Source of the DNA: UBA4416 sp044353195
Lineage (GTDB): Bacteria > Bacteroidota > Bacteroidia > B-17B0 > Aurantibacillaceae
Length of the DNA: 13,075 nucleotides
Assembly: GCA_044353195.1 (NCBI GenBank)
Contig: JBILCJ010000043.1
Span: forward strand, 1-13,075
Reading direction: 5' to 3'
Part shown: positions 7,586-13,075 of the stretch, piece after piece
How positions within the stretch are numbered: the stretch's first letter is position 1
Layout: every line of letters starts with the position of its first letter
Notes under the pieces: model-generated
What the model was told of the DNA's origin: nothing
Databases searched by the model: none
What the model saw: only the letters and a program-made list of their open reading frames with translations
Position numbers and translations under genes: made by a program

Positions 7586-7674
7586 GTTACCAATATGCAA
7601 CCGAGTTGTTACCAATCTTTTACCAATATGCAACTAAACTAAACCATTTTTTTAATTTTTAGCTTATTTATTTG
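7586..7674 (+). promoter_or_regulatory. Phased 11-bp motif array and promoter core (copy B)
   Basis: Same module as copy A. ACC/ACT cores start at 7589, 7600, 7611, 7622, 7633 and 7643 (11, 11, 11, 11, 10 bp). A weaker unit TAACTAATCTG (7576-7586) extends the 11-bp register upstream. TTACCAATATG occurs twice (7587-7597 and 7620-7630). TTTATTTG lies at 7667-7674, with the same distance from the last ACC as in copy A. Predicted transcription start is near 7680, about 50 nt before the T9SS protein's start codon. Confidence 0.65.
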
Positions 7675-7699
7675 TACTACTAGGTTTTTACTAGTAGTA
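7675..7699 (+). other. Perfect 9-bp hairpin at the predicted transcript 5' end
   Basis: TACTACTAG (7675-7683) and CTAGTAGTA (7691-7699) are exact inverted repeats around a 7-nt loop (GTTTTTA). It begins right after the TTTATTTG element, so it would sit at or very near the 5' end of the mRNA for the 7733 gene. No T-run follows, so it is not a terminator. It may stabilise the mRNA or serve as an operator. Copy A has no equivalent. Confidence 0.55.
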
Positions 7700-7732
7700 A
7701 TTAAATTAATATACATTTTAAAAATTAAAAAA

Positions 7733-9145
7733 ATGAGAAATTTTGTTTCAGCTGCGATTTTAATGTTTTGTTGCATGATGAATATTCATGCCCAAACTGT
7801 TCCAAGTTATGTACCAACTTTTGGGCTTGTTGGTTGGTGGCCATTTAATGGTAACGCTACAGATGAAAGTGTAAATACTAATGATGGAATAGTTTATGGT
7901 GCAACCTTAACAACGGATAGGTTTGGAGTTGTTAATAGCGCTTACAATTTTAATGGTGTATCAAATTACATAGAAGTTCCTTCGAATACCCAATTGTCTT
8001 TCACAAGTGCTTATTCAATTTCTGCATGGGTAAATTTAAATAATTATACTTCAACCGGCTGGCCTAATCAGGCTGCAATTGTTTCAAAAGTTGATGGAAC
8101 TGGTTGGTATGGTGGTTATGAATTAGTTGGATTGAGTGATGCTTCTGGTATATCAAAGAACTTATTTACTTCAGGTAATATTGGTGGCGCAAATGTTTCA
8201 TTAAATAAATCAGGATTGAGTATCAATCAATGGTATAATGCAATTGTTACTTATAATGGATTTAAAATAAAATTATTTGTTAATGGTGTATGTGTTGATT
8301 CGCTTAACAAAACAGGTAACTTGCAAACTAGTTCAAATTCATTGCGATTTGGCAGAAGAAGACCAAGTTTCGATAATTTTTTAAATGGTAAAATTGATGA
8401 TGTTTGTTTATGGAACAGAGCTTTAACTAACTGTGAAATACAACAGTTATATACTTCATCATTAAATACATTTACTTTTTCAGCATTAAGTTCTTCTTCA
8501 ATTATATGTAAGGGGCAATCAGCAACGCTAATTGCTAGTGGTGCAAGTTCTTATACTTGGCAACCCTCTAGTGTGGTTAATAGTTCAACAACCGTTACAC
8601 CACTTACTACTTCATTATATACTGTTGTGGCAACAAATACAGCCGGATGTATAAGTACAAGAACTATTTCAATAACGGTAAAACCTACACCAACTATTGC
8701 AGTTAGTAGTGGTACAATATGCAAAGGGCAATCATTTACAATAACACCTTCAGGTGCCTCAACATATACTTATTCTTCTGGTAGTTCTGTGGTAAGTCCA
8801 ACTCTTACGACAACCTATTCTGTTACAGGGACAAATACATTAGGATGTGTATCTACAAGTCCAACCACGTTAACGGTTTTTGTTTTTCCATGCACAGGCA
8901 TTGATGAATTAGAAAATAATCAGTCAATTGTTTTTTATCCAAATCCATTTACAAATGAAATTTATGTGAAGGTCGAAGGAGATATTAAAAATAAGAAATA
9001 TTTGATTTACACTGCATCAGGTCAACTCATTCAATCAGGTATTTTAAATGGCAATAAAATTAATTGTTCTGATTTTCCAAAAGGACTTTATTTTATAAAA
9101 TTAGAAGGAAGTGCTAAAGCTTTTAAGTTGGTGAAAGAAAATTAG
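7733..9145 (+). CDS. LamG / Ig-like repeat surface protein with T9SS type A sorting domain
   Basis: A 470-aa secreted protein. The signal peptide covers about residues 1-20 (..CCMMNIHAQ). Residues 30-242 form a concanavalin-like LamG domain (Laminin_G_3 type), with the usual GLVGWWPFNGNATDES opening, YNFNGVSNYIEVP and GKIDDVCLWNRAL. Two tandem Ig/PKD-like repeats follow (about 247-316 and 317-383), each with an ICKGQS strand, TxYxVxxTNTxGCxST and one conserved Cys pair. The end (about 385-470) is a type A sorting domain: IVFYPNPFTNEIYVKV, the IYTASGQLI strand, LPKGLYFIKL-like FPKGLYFIKL and a final KLVKEN. The domain sends the protein through the type IX system to the surface, where LamG folds commonly bind glycans or proteins. 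There is no catalytic module, so adhesion or scaffolding is the likely role. The gene has its own promoter module and a terminator after the stop. Confidence 0.95.
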   Translation: MRNFVSAAILMFCCMMNIHAQTVPSYVPTFGLVGWWPFNGNATDESVNTNDGIVYGATLTTDRFGVVNSAYNFNGVSNYIEVPSNTQLSFTSAYSISAWVNLNNYTSTGWPNQAAIVSKVDGTGWYGGYELVGLSDASGISKNLFTSGNIGGANVSLNKSGLSINQWYNAIVTYNGFKIKLFVNGVCVDSLNKTGNLQTSSNSLRFGRRRPSFDNFLNGKIDDVCLWNRALTNCEIQQLYTSSLNTFTFSALSSSSIICKGQSATLIASGASSYTWQPSSVVNSSTTVTPLTTSLYTVVATNTAGCISTRTISITVKPTPTIAVSSGTICKGQSFTITPSGASTYTYSSGSSVVSPTLTTTYSVTGTNTLGCVSTSPTTLTVFVFPCTGIDELENNQSIVFYPNPFTNEIYVKVEGDIKNKKYLIYTASGQLIQSGILNGNKINCSDFPKGLYFIKLEGSAKAFKLVKEN

Positions 9146-9163
9146 TAGCCTTGTAATAAAATG

Positions 9164-9197
9164 CTCTGTGATAGTAACTTATTACAGAGTACTTTTT
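9164..9197 (+). terminator. Intrinsic terminator after the T9SS-sorted protein
   Basis: CTCTGTGATA (9164-9173) pairs with TATTACAGAG (9180-9189) over 10 bp with one G-T wobble and a 6-nt loop, followed by TAC and five T (9193-9197). It lies 18 bp after the stop codon of the T9SS gene. Confidence 0.7.
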
Positions 9198-9227
9198 CAT
9201 TTAAAAAAAGATTCATTAAAAAAAATA

Positions 9228-9536
9228 ATGGAACATCAAACATCAAATTGTAATTGCTGCGATTGTATTTGGGAAAGAATACTCCTTTATGCTAAAAAAC
9301 AAATTATTCTAACAACCAAAAAAGGCATTATAGTTACTTACAAAGTTGAAAAAGAAGTTGTTGTTTGGCTAACAATAGGTCCAAAGCAAAATGTTTTGTA
9401 TAATCAGAATAAAAAACAAATTTGTGCGAGTTTAACGGCAAGAAGTTCAAACCTAACTCCATCACGCTACCCAGGCACTGCAAGGTCTTATAAATGGGCA
9501 CTTTTAAATTACGAAGTTATTTGGTTGAGTAATTAA
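9228..9536 (+). CDS. Small hypothetical protein with N-terminal CxCCxC cluster
   Basis: A 102-aa protein of no family I recognise. It has four cysteines close together at the N-terminus (C8, C10, C11, C13 in NCNCCDC), then a helix-like IWERILLYAKKQ, an alternating beta-like section (IILTTKKGIIVTYKVEKEVVVWLTIG) and a polar, basic second half ending YKWALLNYEVIWLSN. There is no signal peptide or membrane helix, so it is probably cytoplasmic; the cysteine group could hold a metal. The frame extends upstream to a GTG at 9168, but that codon lies within the terminator stem, so I chose the ATG at 9228, which has an A-rich leader typical of this genome. It is isolated between terminator-bounded genes and could be a recent orphan gene. 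Confidence 0.65.
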   Translation: MEHQTSNCNCCDCIWERILLYAKKQIILTTKKGIIVTYKVEKEVVVWLTIGPKQNVLYNQNKKQICASLTARSSNLTPSRYPGTARSYKWALLNYEVIWLSN

Positions 9537-9573
9537 ATATTATTTTTCAGTAAACATCATCTTACAAAAAAAC

Positions 9574-9605
9574 TTGTTAGAATAGAATCGTATAAAATAT
9601 ATTTC
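9574..9605 (+). promoter_or_regulatory. Possible promoter of the lipoprotein gene
   Basis: TTG (9574-9576), 21 bp, then TATATTTC (9598-9605), one base from the TAnnTTTG consensus. It would give a leader of about 100 nt before the ATG at 9712. In such AT-rich DNA this could be chance. Confidence 0.25.
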
Positions 9606-9711
9606 ATACTGCATGTTAGTTTTTGTATGTTTAAAAATTAAATCATGGAGTCCAGAACCCATTATAAAAAACGGAATGTAAATTAAAACGTGGCGACTAC
9701 GCAAAAACGAA

Positions 9712-10164
9712 ATGAAAAAAGTAATATTCAAAACAATGATGGTTGCGGTAGTTGCCATGGTATTTTCAAGCTGTACAGCATACAACCATAGCATGAGAGA
9801 ACCAAACACCAGAGTTAATTTAACAAAAAGTGATTTTACCTTGTCGGAGCAAGTAACTGCTGAGGCTAAGTGTTCTAAAGTATTTGGTATTGATTTCGCA
9901 AGGTTATTTACCAAGAAAGCTGGTAATGTGCAAGGCGGTGCGGCAGGCATTAGTTTAGCTAGTATTCCAGTAGTGGGAGGTTTCATAGTTGACAAAACAA
10001 CCAGTTACGCCTTGTATGAATTAATGGTTTTAAAGCCAGGGTATGATGTGGTATTTTATCCTCAGTATGAAACCAAAGTTTTCAAACCGTTTTTAGGAAT
10101 CGGTTTTATATTCAAAAAAACAACTGTAAAAGCAACTGCACGCTTGGGTAAATTAAATAGATAA
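9712..10164 (+). CDS. Small Bacteroidota lipoprotein of unknown function
   Basis: A 150-aa protein with a lipoprotein signal: basic MKKVIFK, a hydrophobic core, and lipobox FSSC, with the lipidated cysteine at residue 21. The mature part has a conserved-looking TRVNLTKSDFTLSEQVTAEA segment, a VFGIDFARLF strand, a glycine-rich GGAAGISLASIPVVGGFIVDK stretch (about 75-98), and a C-terminal KPGYDVVFYPQYETKV block that reads like a small beta-rich outer-membrane-associated domain. I recall similar short lipoproteins in many Bacteroidota genomes, without known function. No sorting motif or catalytic residues are visible. It is transcribed alone: the gap upstream is 175 bp and a strong terminator lies 40 bp downstream. 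Position 21 for the cysteine fits the ATG chosen. Confidence 0.88.
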   Translation: MKKVIFKTMMVAVVAMVFSSCTAYNHSMREPNTRVNLTKSDFTLSEQVTAEAKCSKVFGIDFARLFTKKAGNVQGGAAGISLASIPVVGGFIVDKTTSYALYELMVLKPGYDVVFYPQYETKVFKPFLGIGFIFKKTTVKATARLGKLNR

Positions 10165-10206
10165 TAGACAAGTGCCTTCAATCATTAGACATAATGATGT
10201 GATTTT

Positions 10207-10238
10207 AAAACACCTATCACATGATAGGTGTTTTTTTT
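10207..10238 (+). terminator. Intrinsic terminator after the lipoprotein gene
   Basis: CACCTATCA (10211-10219) and TGATAGGTG (10222-10230) form a perfect 9-bp stem, extended by four A-T pairs from the flanking A run (10207-10210) and T run. Eight T follow (10231-10238). The A-run on the other side would also allow it to act on minus-strand transcripts. Confidence 0.9.
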
Positions 10239-10317
10239 GTTCCAAAAAATACTCTTTAAAATACGGTTTGCAAAACACCTGAATAAGGCTTACCTTGTAG
10301 TATAAAAATATTGACAC

Positions 10318-12402
10318 ATGAAAAAACGAATTATGTTACCCATTACTGTATTGTTGCTTCAAGGCTCGGTACACAGCCAAACAAAACCTATGCCAACTAA
10401 AGAAAGTGTGAAACAAGCTGCTATTGCTAAAGATAAAGCAAGGCCATCTCAATATGTATCGGAACAATTTGCTGATTTAAGAATTTTACGTTATCAAATT
10501 CCAGGTTTCGAAAACTTGAATTTAAAACAAAAAGAATTGTTGTATTATTTATCCGAAGCCGCATTATGTGGTAGAGACATTATTTGGGATCAAAATTACA
10601 AACACAATTTATTAATCCGTAAAACGATTGACGCCATGGTACTTGGTTACACTGGCGATATGCATGCGCCTGAATATAAATTATTTGAAGTGTACGCGAA
10701 GCGTGTATGGTTTAGCAGAGGTATTCATCATCATTACAGCAGCGCAAAATTTATACCAGCGTGTAGTCCAGATTATTTTATACAATTAATAATGGCAACC
10801 GATATGAAAACCTTGCCATTAAAAGATGGAGAAAGCATTACAAAGTTTGCAGAAAAAATGACTGCTCTGATTTTTGATCCAACAGTGGCAGAAAAAAAAG
10901 TATGTTTGGATGCTGATAAAGATTTGATTTTAAGTTCGTCTGTCAATTTTTACGAAGGTGTAAATCAAGCTGAGGCAACCGCATTTTATGAAAAAATGGC
11001 TAACACAGAGCCAAAACCAAAAGAAATGATTGGCTTAAATAGTAAGTTGGTAAAAGAGAATGGTGTCATCGTTGAAAAAGTTTGGAAAGTAGGCGGCATG
11101 TATTCTTCTGCCATCGAAAAAATTGTATTTTGGTTAGAGAAAGCTGTGACTGTTGCTGAAAATGCAAATCAAAAATTGGCCTTAGAAAAATTAGTGCAAT
11201 TCTATAAGTCGGGATCATTAAAAGATTTTGATGAGTATAATATTGCTTGGGTAAAAGATACAGAAAGTGCTATAGATGTTGTTAATGGATTCATAGAAGT
11301 GTATGAAGATCCATTAGGAAAAAAAGGTTCGTTCGAATCGGTTGTTTCTGTCAAAGATTTTGAAGCATCCAAACGTATAGCAACGATTGGTGCCAATGCA
11401 CAATGGTTTGAAGATAATTCAACCTTAATGCCACAACATAAAAAGAAAAACGTCAAAGGAATTTCTGCTAAGGTAATTAATGCCGTGATGGAAAGTGGCG
11501 ATTCTGCTCCGTCTACACCAATTGGTATTAATTTACCAAACAATGAATGGATTAGAGAAACGCATGGTTCAAAATCCGTTAATTTAGGAAACATTGTAGA
11601 AGCTTATGATATAGCAGCAGGTGGAAGTGTGGTGAATGAATTTTATTTTAATGATGCTATTAAGAAAAACGTGTTGAATTATGCAGGCTTAGCTGATAAA
11701 TTACACACGGATATGCATGAAGTAATTGGACATGCGAGTGGTCAAATCGAACCAGGCGTTGGACAACCACACGAAACATTAAAAAATTATGCATCGGCCT
11801 TAGAAGAAGGAAGAGCGGATTTAGTGGCCTTGTATTATTTAATGGACAAAAAATTAGTTAGCTTAGGTGTGATGCCATCAATAGAATATGGAAAAGCATC
11901 GTATGATGAGTACATTACGAAAGGATTGATGATTCAATTATCACGTTTAAAATTGGGTGATAATATTGAAGAAGCCCACATGCGTAACCGACAAATGGTT
12001 GCTAAATGGGTGTTTGAAAAAGGACAATCAAGTAATGTAATTGAACAAAAGAATGTAGGTGGAAAAACATATTTTGTTGTGAATGATTATGACAAATTAC
12101 GCGTGTTGTTTGGCGAATTATTAAGAGAAATTCAACGCATTAAGTCGCAAGGAGATTATGCTGCAGGAAAGGCTCTGATTGAAAACTATGGTGTTAAAGT
12201 TGACCAAGACTTACATAAAGAAGTATTAGAACGCTTTTCAAAATTAGAAATGGCGCCATACCAAGGATTTATTCAACCAAAATTAATTCCAGAATATGTA
12301 GGTGGAAAATTAATTGATGTGAAAGTAGAATATCCTAAAAGCTTTAAACAGCAAATGTTAGACTACAGTAAAAATTACAGTTATTTACCTGTAGAAAATT
12401 AA
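10318..12402 (+). CDS. Secreted dipeptidyl peptidase III (M49 zinc metallopeptidase)
   Basis: A 694-aa protein of the usual size for DPP III, which removes dipeptides from the N-termini of short peptides. The M49 hexapeptide HExxGH is present as HEVIGH (467-472), supplying two zinc ligands (H467, H472) and the catalytic glutamate (E468). The second motif, EEGRAD (496-501), carries the third ligand (E497 by analogy with human DPP III). GHASGQIEPG after the first motif, and IRETHGSKSVNLGNI (about 406-420), fit bacterial M49 enzymes. An N-terminal signal peptide (about 1-20, ending VHSQ) without a lipobox cysteine suggests a periplasmic enzyme, unlike the cytosolic animal form; peptide scavenging is a reasonable role. 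It is a single-gene unit between two terminators. A weak promoter-like TTG (10268-10270) and TACCTTG (10291-10297) lie upstream. Confidence 0.95.
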   Translation: MKKRIMLPITVLLLQGSVHSQTKPMPTKESVKQAAIAKDKARPSQYVSEQFADLRILRYQIPGFENLNLKQKELLYYLSEAALCGRDIIWDQNYKHNLLIRKTIDAMVLGYTGDMHAPEYKLFEVYAKRVWFSRGIHHHYSSAKFIPACSPDYFIQLIMATDMKTLPLKDGESITKFAEKMTALIFDPTVAEKKVCLDADKDLILSSSVNFYEGVNQAEATAFYEKMANTEPKPKEMIGLNSKLVKENGVIVEKVWKVGGMYSSAIEKIVFWLEKAVTVAENANQKLALEKLVQFYKSGSLKDFDEYNIAWVKDTESAIDVVNGFIEVYEDPLGKKGSFESVVSVKDFEASKRIATIGANAQWFEDNSTLMPQHKKKNVKGISAKVINAVMESGDSAPSTPIGINLPNNEWIRETHGSKSVNLGNIVEAYDIAAGGSVVNEFYFNDAIKKNVLNYAGLADKLHTDMHEVIGHASGQIEPGVGQPHETLKNYASALEEGRADLVALYYLMDKKLVSLGVMPSIEYGKASYDEYITKGLMIQLSRLKLGDNIEEAHMRNRQMVAKWVFEKGQSSNVIEQKNVGGKTYFVVNDYDKLRVLFGELLREIQRIKSQGDYAAGKALIENYGVKVDQDLHKEVLERFSKLEMAPYQGFIQPKLIPEYVGGKLIDVKVEYPKSFKQQMLDYSKNYSYLPVEN

Positions 12403-12418
12403 AAATTTTTTAGTTAAA

Positions 12419-12446
12419 TGAGATTCTGAAACAAGTTCAGAATGAC
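12419..12446. repeat. Palindromic dispersed repeat, copy 1
   Basis: ATTCTGAA (12423-12430) and TTCAGAAT (12436-12443) are 8-bp inverted arms around ACAAG, flanked by TGAG and GAC. It has the GTCATTCTGAACTTG-type structure, read on the minus strand, of a short repeat common between Bacteroidota genes. Confidence 0.75.
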
Positions 12447-12456
12447 AAGCACATTG

Positions 12457-12482
12457 GTCATGCCGAACTCGATTCGGCATCT
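12457..12482. repeat. Palindromic dispersed repeat, copy 2 (opposite orientation)
   Basis: GTC then ATGCCGAA (12460-12467), loop CTCGA, TTCGGCAT (12473-12480), then CT. Same layout as copies 1 and 3 but inverted, and with a compensated stem: GCC/GGC in place of TCT/AGA. Confidence 0.75.
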
Positions 12483-12494
12483 TTTTAAATGAGG

Positions 12495-12522
12495 TGAGAT
12501 TCTGAATCAAGTTCAGAATGAC
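12495..12522. repeat. Palindromic dispersed repeat, copy 3
   Basis: Nearly identical to copy 1 in sequence and orientation: TGAG, ATTCTGAA, loop TCAAG, TTCAGAAT, GAC. It differs from copy 1 by a single loop base. Confidence 0.75.
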
Positions 12523-12525
12523 GAA

Positions 12526-12549
12526 AGATTGAATAAAGTTCATGATGAC
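12526..12549. repeat. Decayed palindromic repeat, copy 4
   Basis: AGATTGAATAAAGTTCATGA followed by TGAC keeps the AGAT...GTTCA...ATGAC frame of copies 1 and 3, but the left arm has lost several bases and the stem no longer pairs well. It ends one base before the A-run of the terminator. Confidence 0.5.
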
Positions 12550-12550
12550 G

Positions 12551-12585
12551 AAAAAAAAGCCCTGAAATTTTCAGGGCTTTTTTTT
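12551..12585. terminator. Bidirectional terminator between DPP III and the glycosyltransferase
   Basis: GCCCTGA (12559-12565) and TCAGGGC (12571-12577) form a GC-rich stem around AATTT, with eight A before and eight T after. It can terminate both converging genes. Confidence 0.92.
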
Positions 12586-12600
12586 ATAAATAAGAAAAGA

Positions 12601-13075
12601 TTATTTTTTACGAATGTAAATTCTGCTTTTTGCTAAACCTAATTTATTAAAAAAGTGAGTAAAAGAAACACCTAATACACCCATGCCATATGTAGCACTT
12701 CTTCTGAAGTTGATAGAACTGGCTTCAGGAAAATATTTTGTTGGGCAGGTAATTTCTGCAATTTGAAATCCAGCATAAAAAATTTGTGAAATCATTTGGT
12801 TGTCAAACACAAAATCATCCGAATTTTCGTGGTAACTGATGGTTTCTAAAATTTCACGATTAAAAGCTCTGTAACCAGTGTGGTATTCGCTTAGTTTTTG
12901 ATTGATTAAAATATTTTGTGTTAGGGTTAAGCAACGGTTAAAGATGTATTTATACATCGGCATGCCACCTTTTAAAGCACCTTTTCCTAAAATACGAGAA
13001 CCAAACACAGATGGGTAAAGCTCACTCGCAATTAAGTGGCTCATACTTTGAATCAATTTAGGTGTATATTGGTAA
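12601..13075 (-). CDS. Family 2 glycosyltransferase, polyprenyl-phosphate sugar transferase-like (partial, N-terminus beyond window)
   Basis: The frame is open to the window edge and encodes the last 158 residues. The first visible residues, YQYTPKLIQSMSHLIAS, are what follows the DGD metal-binding motif in GT2 enzymes of the dolichol-phosphate mannosyltransferase type. VFGSRILGKGALKGGMPMYKY, LSEYHTGYRAFNREIL and INFRRSATYGMGVL are strongly typical of that group in Bacteroidota. Such enzymes move a sugar from a nucleotide donor onto a lipid phosphate or glycan at the cytoplasmic face of the membrane. No transmembrane helix is present in the C-terminal part; it ends in the basic SRIYIRKK. The TTG at 13054-13056 is an internal Leu codon, not the start. 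Acceptor and sugar cannot be deduced. Confidence 0.9.
   Translation of the reverse strand, partial: YQYTPKLIQSMSHLIASELYPSVFGSRILGKGALKGGMPMYKYIFNRCLTLTQNILINQKLSEYHTGYRAFNREILETISYHENSDDFVFDNQMISQIFYAGFQIAEITCPTKYFPEASSINFRRSATYGMGVLGVSFTHFFNKLGLAKSRIYIRKK

Noticed and set aside
7576..7645. Could the short regular repeats be a CRISPR or a tandem satellite?
   Set aside because: The 11-bp units are far too short and have no spacers; only the ACC core is fixed, and the set ends in a promoter-like core, so a protein-binding array fits better.
7733..9145. The two Ig-like repeats and sorting domain as something novel
   Set aside because: LamG plus Ig/PKD-like repeats plus a T9SS tail is a common Bacteroidota surface-protein design.
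9168..9227. Extension of the 9228 gene to a GTG start at 9168
   Set aside because: The GTG lies in the stem of the upstream gene's terminator and the added residues add no domain.
9540..9995. Open frame of 151 codons on the minus strand
   Set aside because: It overlaps most of the lipoprotein gene in antisense; the plus-strand protein has a clear lipobox signal, while this frame has no recognisable feature.
11202..11594. Minus-strand open frame of 130 codons
   Set aside because: Antisense shadow within the DPP III gene.
12419..12549. Could the repeats after DPP III be a CRISPR remnant or tandem terminators?
   Set aside because: The units alternate in orientation, have irregular spacing and no T-runs; they match the common dispersed palindromes, and a separate terminator follows.
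13054..13056. TTG as the start codon of the glycosyltransferase
   Set aside because: The frame continues to the window edge with residues (YQYTPK) that match the conserved part after the DGD motif, so the gene is simply truncated by the window.

Overview
The window looks like chromosomal DNA from a member of the Bacteroidota, probably Flavobacteriales or a neighbouring lineage. The evidence is low GC with A-rich leaders before most start codons, a surface protein ending in a type IX secretion (T9SS) sorting domain, a DNA polymerase III alpha subunit with a fused N-terminal proofreading exonuclease, a PadR gene paired with an 'HWPGA' membrane protein, TAnnTTTG-type promoter elements, and short dispersed palindromic repeats of the GTCAT...TCT kind. 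I see no tRNA, rRNA, CRISPR array, insertion sequence or phage gene.

Layout. Positions 1-786 (minus strand) hold a PadR-family repressor and, overlapping its end, a membrane protein cut by the window edge. Positions 787-1146 are the divergent regulatory gap. Positions 1147-5634 encode the replicative polymerase DnaE (1495 aa). Positions 5635-9145 contain two plus-strand genes, each preceded by a copy of the same 89-bp promoter module. The first (6163-7530) encodes an exported, membrane-anchored protein with a basic, presumably cytoplasmic C-terminal domain. The second (7733-9145) encodes a LamG / Ig-like / T9SS-sorted surface protein. A terminator follows, then a small Cys-rich orphan gene (9228-9536), a small lipoprotein (9712-10164) with its own terminator, and a secreted M49 dipeptidyl peptidase III (10318-12402). 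A cluster of four small palindromic repeats and a bidirectional terminator separate that gene from the C-terminal part of a family 2 glycosyltransferase on the minus strand (12601-13075).

The most notable signal is in the gaps before 6163 and 7733. Both carry five or six short ACC-centred motifs spaced exactly 11, 11, 11, 11 and 10 bp apart. These are followed 22 bp later by the same TTTATTTG core. The two 89-bp modules align without gaps at 75/89 positions, although the downstream genes are unrelated. This looks like a helically phased activator array shared by at least two envelope genes. Other points of interest are a palindromic repeat apparently inserted in frame within dnaE, a membrane-protein gene whose family-like N-terminus lies upstream of its first standard start codon, and a perfect 9-bp hairpin at the predicted 5' end of the T9SS-protein transcript.
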